Origin: Acidobacteria bacterium AH-259-G07
Lineage (GTDB): Bacteria; Acidobacteriota; UBA6911; RPQK01; JADFOI01
Direction of reading: 5' to 3'
Length of the DNA stretch: 19,244 nt
Assembly (NCBI GenBank): GCA_027717925.1
Contig: JALLON010000023.1
Location: 1 to 19,244, forward strand
Below, piece after piece: positions 13,786 to 19,244 of this stretch. Within the stretch, counting starts at the first letter, position 1. Each line of letters starts with the position of its first letter. The notes under the pieces are model-generated. The model ran no database searches, had not been told where the DNA came from, and worked only from the letters and a program-made list of their open reading frames with translations. A program made the translations under genes and the position numbers.

Positions 13786-14758
13786 GGGGTCTATTCTTGA
13801 GAAATTCCTGCACATAAGGTGTAAGGAACTTCCGCTCCTCAACCCAGTGATCGAAGCCTTCCTGCCTTTTCCCACTGTAACCATAGGCTGAGAGCGTGGC
13901 GTCGAAAAAGACATTGTGTTTGATGAACATCTGCACAATCTTCTTGAATTCGGGTGTGTTGGGTTCCACGTTTACCAGGGAGGCGTAAGCCGGCTTGTCG
14001 GGAGGAAGCGCATCACCACCCAGGAAATGCTCGACCCGGTCGATTCCCATTAAAATGGCATCTTGCGGATTCACGGTGTTTTGGTAGCCCGAGCCCAGGT
14101 GGCCAGTCACTGTGAGTGCGTGCAGATGAGCCCGAGCAATGAGAGCTCGGAGTTGTTGGGGTCGCATCCCTTTCGCTTTGAATCCCTTCACACCCAGAGC
14201 GGCCCAAAAATCCACCTCGCGATAGATCTCTTCCGCCGTCGCTTCGTCTTTCCAGCCCGGCCTGGCGGTCCCAAAGTAAGGACCAGAGTTGAAGATCCGT
14301 GGACCTATTTGCTTGTGGGCATCGATTCGCTTTCTAGCCTCGAGCATTGCAGTGGGATTGTACTCACCGGCAGGGAAAGTGGAAGTCACACCGTTGGCCA
14401 GAAAGATTACCGGATTGACCACATACTCGTCTTTACGGCCTCGGCCGAACAAATTCACATTGTAGTGGGCATGCAAGTCGAAAATCCCGGGGAGGATATA
14501 ATCGTCGTCTCCGAGATCGATTACTTGCGTTCTAGAAAGGTCTCGACCGCTTAAGTCTGCTCCCACCTCGAGAAATTTTCCGCCAGAAGTGATAATTCCT
14601 GAATTATGGACCACGTCATCCCGAACTGAATCAAAAAGCCAACCTCCGCGGATGATGATCTCCTGTGCGTAGCCATTTACCGGGATCGAGACCAGTACAC
14701 ACAATAGAGCCCATACCAAATTGCGGCAACTCAATCGGCGCCTTGCCGGGTGTTTCAT
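13782..14758 (-). pseudogene. Secreted amidohydrolase, N-terminal fragment (IS-interrupted)
   Basis: The 5' part of a metal-dependent amidohydrolase, about 325 residues. I take the ATG at 14758 (MKHPARRR), though a TTG six codons earlier is possible; the ribosome site is weak. A signal peptide (ending near NGYAQ) is followed by the amidohydrolase start IIIRGGWLFDSV, the metal motif HAH in DLHAHYNVN, a Lys in GVKGFKAKG that may be carboxylated, His in VTGHLG, and His in DRVEHFLGG. The catalytic Asp lies in the other fragment. The frame runs on into the element and stops at 13709, adding about 24 foreign residues. It lies 26 bp after dxr, so it was probably co-transcribed. The substrate is unknown; related enzymes include imidazolonepropionase-like and dipeptidase-like hydrolases. 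Confidence 0.9.
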
Positions 14759-14784
14759 AAAGTTCCAAAAAGACAAGTCTGATT

Positions 14785-15960
14785 CTATCGGGCAGCCAGA
14801 GACTTGACCGCTTCCTGGGCAATTTGGCGAGCTTGACGGTCCGCCTCCATGACTGTTTCCACATCTTTGACGGGAGAAGGGGAGTGCCTGTTGAGGACTT
14901 CTTCGATCACTTCGGGAATGGATGAAAAGGGAAGCGTGCGATTCAGGAAGTGATGAACGGCGACTTCGTTCGCGGCGTTGAGAGCAGCCGGATAAGTTCT
15001 CCCATTTTCAAGCGATTGGTAGGCCAAGCGGATGCAGGGGAATTTATTGGTATCTGGCGCATGAAACTCCAAAACTGACAGAGAAAGCAGGTCCAGACGC
15101 GGCAAATTCGAGTTCCACCGGTGAGGATAAGAGAGAGCGTAGAGAATGGCGGAGCGCATGTCTGTGATGCTCATCTGCGCCAGTACTGTGCCATCGATAA
15201 ATTCCACCATGGAATGAATGGTCGATTGCGGGTGGATAACGATGGAAATTTGATTCGGCCTCACGCCGAAAAGATGATGGGCTTCAATCACTTCCAGACC
15301 TTTGTTCATCAGTGTCGCTGAGTCGACTGTGATCTTAGGCCCCATTTGCCAGGTCGGATGATTTAAGGCTTCTTCGACGGTCACACTCTCCAGCTGCCGT
15401 TTGCTCTTGGCAAAGAACGGTCCGCCCGAGGCCGTCAAAACCAATCGATGTACCTCTTGCTTTTGCACGCCTCTCAGGCACTGGTGCAAGGCACAATGTT
15501 CGCTGTCCACAGGGACCAGGTTGACCCGTTTGCTTTCAACAATCGGCATGATCAGCTCGCCTGCCATCACCAGGGTTTCCTTGTTTGCCAAAGCCACATC
15601 TTTTTCTTCCAGTAGCGCTCTGTAGGTGGGAATTAACCCTGCGGCACCCGTGATGCCTGCTACGACGGTATCGGCATCGGGATGGATCGCCGCCTCGATC
15701 ACCCCTTCCACACCGGAGAGGACCTGTGCGTCAGGGAGACGTTGCCGCAGATGGTGGGCTGCCGCCTCGTCCCACAGAGCGACTAGTTGAGGATGATACT
15801 TAAGGCTCTGCTGGTAAAGAAGCTCGACATTTTTTCGTGCGGCCAGAGCCACGAGCCGAAAGCGGTCGGGGTAAAGATCGACCAGGCTCAAAGCGCTCTT
15901 TCCGATCGAGCCTGTCGATCCCAGGATAGATAGTCTTTTCATTTCGAGCCGCCGGCTCAT
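14785..15960 (-). CDS. dxr: 1-deoxy-D-xylulose 5-phosphate reductoisomerase
   Basis: A 391-aa cytoplasmic enzyme that converts DXP to MEP with NADPH, the first committed step of the non-mevalonate isoprenoid pathway. The NADPH motif GSTGSIG is near the N-terminus. VDSEH carries the metal-binding Asp and Glu; TASGGPF, NHPTWQMGPKITVDSATLMNKGLEVIEAHHLF and HPQSTIHSMVEF follow in family order. The residue after VDSEH is Cys where Asn is usual (E. coli VDSEHNA); this is not a known catalytic position. The ATG at 15960 overlaps the cdsA stop as ATGA; an internal ATG six codons on (MKRLSILG) is an alternative start. Length is normal. It shares an operon with cdsA and uppS, which use its downstream products or act on membrane lipids. 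Confidence 0.97.
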   Translation of the reverse strand: MSRRLEMKRLSILGSTGSIGKSALSLVDLYPDRFRLVALAARKNVELLYQQSLKYHPQLVALWDEAAAHHLRQRLPDAQVLSGVEGVIEAAIHPDADTVVAGITGAAGLIPTYRALLEEKDVALANKETLVMAGELIMPIVESKRVNLVPVDSEHCALHQCLRGVQKQEVHRLVLTASGGPFFAKSKRQLESVTVEEALNHPTWQMGPKITVDSATLMNKGLEVIEAHHLFGVRPNQISIVIHPQSTIHSMVEFIDGTVLAQMSITDMRSAILYALSYPHRWNSNLPRLDLLSLSVLEFHAPDTNKFPCIRLAYQSLENGRTYPAALNAANEVAVHHFLNRTLPFSSIPEVIEEVLNRHSPSPVKDVETVMEADRQARQIAQEAVKSLAAR

Positions 15961-16739
15961 TTTAGCAGAATCGAAAGCAAGTAATAGGCTGGGAAAGCAA
16001 AAAGCAAACTATCGATACGATCCAAAATACCGCCGTGACCAGGCATCAAATTGGAGCTGTCTTTAAGCTCGGCCCCACGCTTGAGCATTGATTCGAATAA
16101 ATCTCCCGCCATACCCGCCAATGCTAAAAATGTTCCTGTTAGCAGCAGATAACTTGTAGAGCAAGTGGAAAGGAGGTAGCGGCCGAAAAGTATGGCGGTC
16201 AGCCCCGAGAAAACGAGACCTGCGATATATCCCTCAAGGGACTTGTTGGGGCTGACACGGGGTGTGACTTTGTGCTTCCCCCACGTCTTGCCCACCAAGA
16301 ATGAAGCAATGTCGCCGGCCCAGATAATCGAAAGGATCAGCAAAAGCTCCAAGGCTTGATTGGGCTGGAGACGGGCAGCAATAGAAAGGGGAACACCGAT
16401 GTAGATGATGGCCATCAAATTGCCTGCCGTCGAGAAAAATCCGGATTTCGCATCCCCAGGCTGAAATACACCCCAGCCCATACAGATCAAGCTCGCAAGT
16501 ACGAGATAGGCAAGGACAAGAGTGGGATGGTAACTCCATATCCAAGGCAAGAGCAGGGCCAAGGGGAACGTCAGCCAGTAGCTTTGCACTCCATAATGGG
16601 CAAGGAGCCTGAGCAGTTCAAAAACCCCCAGAAACAAGAACAAGTCAATGACCAGCAGAAACCAGCTCAATGGGAAGTAAAAAATAGAAAGCAAGACGGG
16701 TGGAAGGAGAATCGCCGCCGTGGCGACACGCCGAATCAT
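15957..16739 (-). CDS. cdsA: Phosphatidate cytidylyltransferase
   Basis: A 260-aa integral membrane enzyme making CDP-diacylglycerol from phosphatidate and CTP for phospholipid synthesis. It has about seven to eight hydrophobic segments. The family signature near the C-terminus is complete: KRGAELKDSSNLMPGHGG followed by ILDRIDSLLFA, with the conserved Lys-Asp and Asp-Arg-x-Asp-Ser residues. The upstream motif DIASFLVGKTWGKHK and SPNKSLEG is also present. Both ends overlap neighbours as ATGA: its ATG with the uppS stop and its stop with the dxr ATG. Length is normal for the family. Confidence 0.96.
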   Translation of the reverse strand: MIRRVATAAILLPPVLLSIFYFPLSWFLLVIDLFLFLGVFELLRLLAHYGVQSYWLTFPLALLLPWIWSYHPTLVLAYLVLASLICMGWGVFQPGDAKSGFFSTAGNLMAIIYIGVPLSIAARLQPNQALELLLILSIIWAGDIASFLVGKTWGKHKVTPRVSPNKSLEGYIAGLVFSGLTAILFGRYLLSTCSTSYLLLTGTFLALAGMAGDLFESMLKRGAELKDSSNLMPGHGGILDRIDSLLFAFPAYYLLSILLK

Positions 16740-17527
16740 CGGGTACTCTGGAAGGAGGGGGAGCGAATTCCCCCGTAGCGTCTTTCACGTCTTTGAAATT
16801 CGAGGACTGCCTCCAGCAAGTGAATGCCACGAAAATCCGGCCACAGTACCTCGGTCACATAAATCTCCGCATAGGCAATCTGCCAGAGAAGAAAGTTGCT
16901 GACACGCATTTCTCCACTTGTGCGGATCAGAAGGTCCGGCTCCGGCAGTCCGCCTGTGTAGAGGCTGTTCTCAATATCCTCCTCACTAATCGGGTAACGT
17001 GTTCGGTTTTTGAGCAGGTGGTTAACCGCATCGACGAGTTCCAGGCGACCACTATAGTTGAGAGCTACCACCATCCTGGTTCCTCTATTGTTTCTGGTTT
17101 CCTCTTCCGCAAATTTCAGTTCTTTTTGAACGGAGGAGGGGAGCTCATCGATTCGGCCGATGGCCTTGAAGCGAATGTCGTTTTGATGGATAGTGGAGAG
17201 CTCCTTCCGAAGGTATTCTTTAAGGAGAGCCATGAGGGTGTTGACCTCGTCACGAGGCCGCTTCCAGTTCTCCGCCGAGAAAGCGTAAAGCGTTAAGACG
17301 GGAATGGAAAGTCGCGCGGCAGTCTCTACAATGGTCCTCACGGAACTAATTCCTGCTCGGTGACCTGCCACACGGGGAAGATTTCGCTGCTTGGCCCAAC
17401 GACCGTTGCCGTCCATGATCACGGCAATGTGCCGTGGAAGTTTAGTCGGGTCAATGCGCGAAAGCAGTTCCACTTCACGACTAGAAGGATCAAAAACGCC
17501 CTCAAACTTGCTGAACAAGCTGTTCAT
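16736..17527 (-). CDS. uppS: Isoprenyl (undecaprenyl) diphosphate synthase
   Basis: A 263-aa cis-prenyltransferase that extends farnesyl diphosphate to the undecaprenyl carrier used in cell-wall synthesis. I chose the ATG at 17527 because GGAGG precedes it by 7 nt; an in-frame ATG at 17551 lacks a site. Motifs: IMDGNGRWAK with catalytic Asp39, AGHRAG, LYAFSAENWKRP, and the C-terminal RTSGEMRVSNFLLWQ and EIYVTEVLWPDF. All conserved residues are present. The substrate chain length cannot be read from sequence alone. It lies 52 bp after truA and overlaps cdsA. Confidence 0.96.
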   Translation of the reverse strand: MNSLFSKFEGVFDPSSREVELLSRIDPTKLPRHIAVIMDGNGRWAKQRNLPRVAGHRAGISSVRTIVETAARLSIPVLTLYAFSAENWKRPRDEVNTLMALLKEYLRKELSTIHQNDIRFKAIGRIDELPSSVQKELKFAEEETRNNRGTRMVVALNYSGRLELVDAVNHLLKNRTRYPISEEDIENSLYTGGLPEPDLLIRTSGEMRVSNFLLWQIAYAEIYVTEVLWPDFRGIHLLEAVLEFQRRERRYGGIRSPSFQSTR

Positions 17528-17579
17528 GAAGTGGCCTCCGTACTCTACCATACTGCCGCTTTTACGAAAACCACGATTG

Positions 17580-18314
17580 TCAATACCAAACTTTCGTCAG
17601 ATACAGCCCATGAGGGGGTGCTGTAGGCCCTGCCATTCGACGATCTTTGGAGTCCAGTATCTTGACGATGTCATTGGGTTGTCTCTTTCCCAGCCCGATT
17701 TCCACAAGGGTTCCGACAATGTTGCGGACCATGTGATGTAAGAAACCATTTGCCTCAACCTGGTAAGTGATTTGCTGCGCCCGCTTTCTCATTCGGGAAA
17801 GGAAGACGCTGCGAGTCCGATCTTTCACTTTCGTGGCTGCCGCAGCAAACGCACTGAAGTCGTGAGAACCGCATATTTGCTGGGCTGCTTCCTGCATGGC
17901 TTTGACGTCCAAGGGCCGCGGGAAATGGTAGACATAGCCGTGAAGAAACGGAGGCAAAGCCGGCCCGCTGCAAATTCGATACTCGTACCTTTTTTTTAAG
18001 GCATCCTTCTGAGCATGAAAGTTCCCAGGGGCAAGGTGGATGCGCGTGACCCGAATGTCCCAGGGTAGGATTCCGTTGAGGGCCCGGAAAAGCTTGTCCC
18101 GTGGGATTTCTTCGGACAGAATAAAGTGGGCCACCTGTTCGATGGCGTGTACGCCTGAATCTGTCCTTCCAGAGCCCACTACACTCACTACCTCCCCACT
18201 CAACTTGTACAGTGCATCTTTTAACTTACCTTGGACCGTCTTCTGATTCTTCTGGATCTGCCAGCCCGCGTACCGTGTGCCCGCATATTGCAGGAAGACC
18301 TTGTATTTGCTCAT
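17580..18314 (-). CDS. truA: tRNA pseudouridine(38-40) synthase
   Basis: A 244-aa enzyme that isomerises uridine in the tRNA anticodon arm. The real start is the ATG at 18314 (MSKYKVFLQYAGTRYAGWQ), the canonical beginning of the family; the frame stays open upstream only because it runs through the tandem repeats. The catalytic Asp52 lies in GSGRTDSGVHA. NFHAQKDALKKRYEYRI and HHMVRNIVGTLVEIG are typical. Length is normal. The ribosome site before the start is weak. It is the first gene of the minus-strand housekeeping run, divergent from yebC. Confidence 0.95.
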   Translation of the reverse strand: MSKYKVFLQYAGTRYAGWQIQKNQKTVQGKLKDALYKLSGEVVSVVGSGRTDSGVHAIEQVAHFILSEEIPRDKLFRALNGILPWDIRVTRIHLAPGNFHAQKDALKKRYEYRICSGPALPPFLHGYVYHFPRPLDVKAMQEAAQQICGSHDFSAFAAAATKVKDRTRSVFLSRMRKRAQQITYQVEANGFLHHMVRNIVGTLVEIGLGKRQPNDIVKILDSKDRRMAGPTAPPHGLYLTKVWY

Positions 18315-18327
18315 TCTTTTGAGCTGA

Positions 18328-18369
18328 TTCCAAGTTCCAGGTTCCAAGTTCCAGGTTCCAAGTTCCAGG
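18328..18369. repeat. Tandem repeat, 3 x 14 bp
   Basis: Three perfect consecutive copies of TTCCAAGTTCCAGG lie 13 bp upstream of the truA start codon. On the minus strand this reads as AACTTGGAACCTGG-type units. The array sits in the untranslated leader of truA. Confidence 0.9.
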
Positions 18370-18373
18370 TTTT

Positions 18374-18415
18374 CTTCTGGATTCTGAATTCTGACTTCTG
18401 GATTCTGAATTCTAA
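18374..18415. repeat. Tandem repeat, 2 x 21 bp
   Basis: Two adjacent 21-bp units, each opening CTTCTGGATTCTGAATTCT, identical in 20 of 21 positions (GA versus AA at the end). Each contains a GAATTC core. It follows the 14-bp array after a 4-nt gap. Confidence 0.88.
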
Positions 18416-18469
18416 CTCCTGGCCCCGTGCCAACGTCCATGCTACAATACAGGTCATCTTCAAATCATA

Positions 18470-18488
18470 CCAGTTTGGTTCAAACAGG
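18470..18488. promoter_or_regulatory. Imperfect dyad just upstream of yebC
   Basis: CCAGTTTG and CAAACAGG flank GTT, with one mismatch in an 8-bp dyad ending 11 bp before the yebC start. It shares the CAAACAGG half-site with the hairpin at 8929-8952. A -10-like TACAAT lies at 18443-18448 on the plus strand, without a good -35. Confidence 0.3.
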
Positions 18489-18499
18489 GGGATTGAGGT

Positions 18500-19244
18500 A
18501 TGTCAGGACATTCAAAATGGCATTCAATCAAGCACAGAAAGGCAGCTGCCGATGCCAAGAGAGGAAAAGTCTTTAGCAGGCTTATTAAAGAAATCAGCGT
18601 GGCTGCTCGTCTTGGAGGAAGCGATATCAACGCCAACCCCCGGCTGCGAACGGTGGTTCAGGCCGCTAAGGATGCCAACATGCCCCAGAACAACATTAAG
18701 CGTGCCATTATGAAGGGAATGGGGGAACTCCCTGGGCAAAGCTATGAACCTGCAACCTATGAGGGTTATGGCCCGGGAGGGGTCGCAGTTTTCGTAGAGG
18801 TCCTCACCGACAACAAGAATCGCACCGTAGCTGAAGTTCGTTATATCTTTTCCAAGCAGGGAGGAAGTCTAGCTGAGAGCGGTAGTGTGCAGTGGATGTT
18901 CGAAAGAAAGGGATATATTGCCGTCAATAGGGAACGAGTTTCAGAAGAAACGCTATTGGAAGCGGCTTTGGAGGCCGCCGCTGACGATATTGAAACCGAT
19001 GGCAATACCTTTGCCGTCTACACTTCCTTTGAGAGGTTTGAGCCCGTGAGGCAGTCTCTGGAATCCGCCGGTATCCCCATCGAGTCGGCCGAGATCACCA
19101 TGATTCCGCAAAACGACATACACCTTGAGGGCAAACAGGCGGAGCAAATGCTCAGGTTGGTGGAAGCTCTAGAAGATCACGAGGATGTCGAGAACGTGTA
19201 TGCCAACTTCGATATCGACGAAGCTGAGATGGAAGCTCTCGCCG
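18500..19244 (+). CDS. yebC: YebC/TACO1-family regulator or translation factor (3' end outside window)
   Basis: Reading from the ATG at 18500 gives 248 codons with no stop before the window ends, so the 3' end is missing; the family is usually about 240-250 aa, so nearly all is present. The start MSGHSKWHSIKHRKAA is the hallmark of the family. Further signatures are KVFSRLIKEI, AKDANMPQNNIKRAI, YEGYGPGGVAVFVE and LTDNKNRT, then SVQWMFERKGYI. A GAGG ribosome site lies close before the ATG. Family members have been described both as DNA-binding regulators and, for some, as ribosome-associated factors easing translation of proline runs; which applies here is unknown. It is divergent from truA. 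Confidence 0.95.
   Translation, partial: MSGHSKWHSIKHRKAAADAKRGKVFSRLIKEISVAARLGGSDINANPRLRTVVQAAKDANMPQNNIKRAIMKGMGELPGQSYEPATYEGYGPGGVAVFVEVLTDNKNRTVAEVRYIFSKQGGSLAESGSVQWMFERKGYIAVNRERVSEETLLEAALEAAADDIETDGNTFAVYTSFERFEPVRQSLESAGIPIESAEITMIPQNDIHLEGKQAEQMLRLVEALEDHEDVENVYANFDIDEAEMEALA

Noticed and set aside
18315..18440. N-terminal extension of TruA by 42 residues
   Set aside because: The extension is translated tandem repeat; the canonical family start is at 18314.

Overview
The window looks like a chromosomal segment from a Gram-negative (diderm) bacterium. Secreted proteins and a beta-barrel protein ending in Phe imply an outer membrane. GC content is moderate and host genes are tightly packed. 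Gene style (a signal-peptide amidohydrolase beside dxr, cupredoxin-like 'methylamine utilization'-type proteins, and the truA-uppS-cdsA-dxr order) suggests Acidobacteriota or a related lineage. That is an impression, not a demonstrated assignment.

Positions 1-4953 (minus strand) hold a compact four-gene operon: two small secreted cupredoxin-like proteins, an outer-membrane beta-barrel with a periplasmic coiled coil, and a large secreted alpha-toroid-like protein. A textbook sigma-54 (-24/-12) promoter lies just before the first gene, with three 8-bp direct repeats about 100 bp further upstream. Next, on the same strand (5390-8766), is a two-component pair: a multi-membrane-segment histidine kinase and an NtrC-type sigma-54 activator with an intact GAFTGA loop, the obvious candidate to switch the operon on.

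Positions 9124-11254 (plus strand, divergent from the kinase) encode a Crp/Fnr-family regulator, an ECF sigma factor and its zinc-finger membrane anti-sigma factor. The kinase, activator, Crp/Fnr protein, sigma and anti-sigma therefore form a dense regulatory block beside one secreted-protein operon.

Positions 11277-14758 hold a secreted metal-dependent amidohydrolase gene (minus strand) split by an IS1634-like insertion sequence (11711-13781). The element is flanked by a 4-bp CTAG duplication. Removing the element and one CTAG copy restores a continuous 468-codon reading frame, so the insertion is probably recent. The element has 18-bp terminal inverted repeats plus a second, inner inverted repeat hugging the transposase gene, which raises the possibility of a nested structure.

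Positions 14785-18314 (minus strand) form a housekeeping run: truA, uppS, cdsA and dxr. The last three are joined by ATGA overlaps and supply isoprenoid, undecaprenyl and phospholipid precursors. Divergent from truA is yebC (plus strand, running off the window end). Their shared 185-bp intergenic region carries two short tandem-repeat arrays (3 x 14 bp and 2 x 21 bp). No rRNA, tRNA or CRISPR array was seen.
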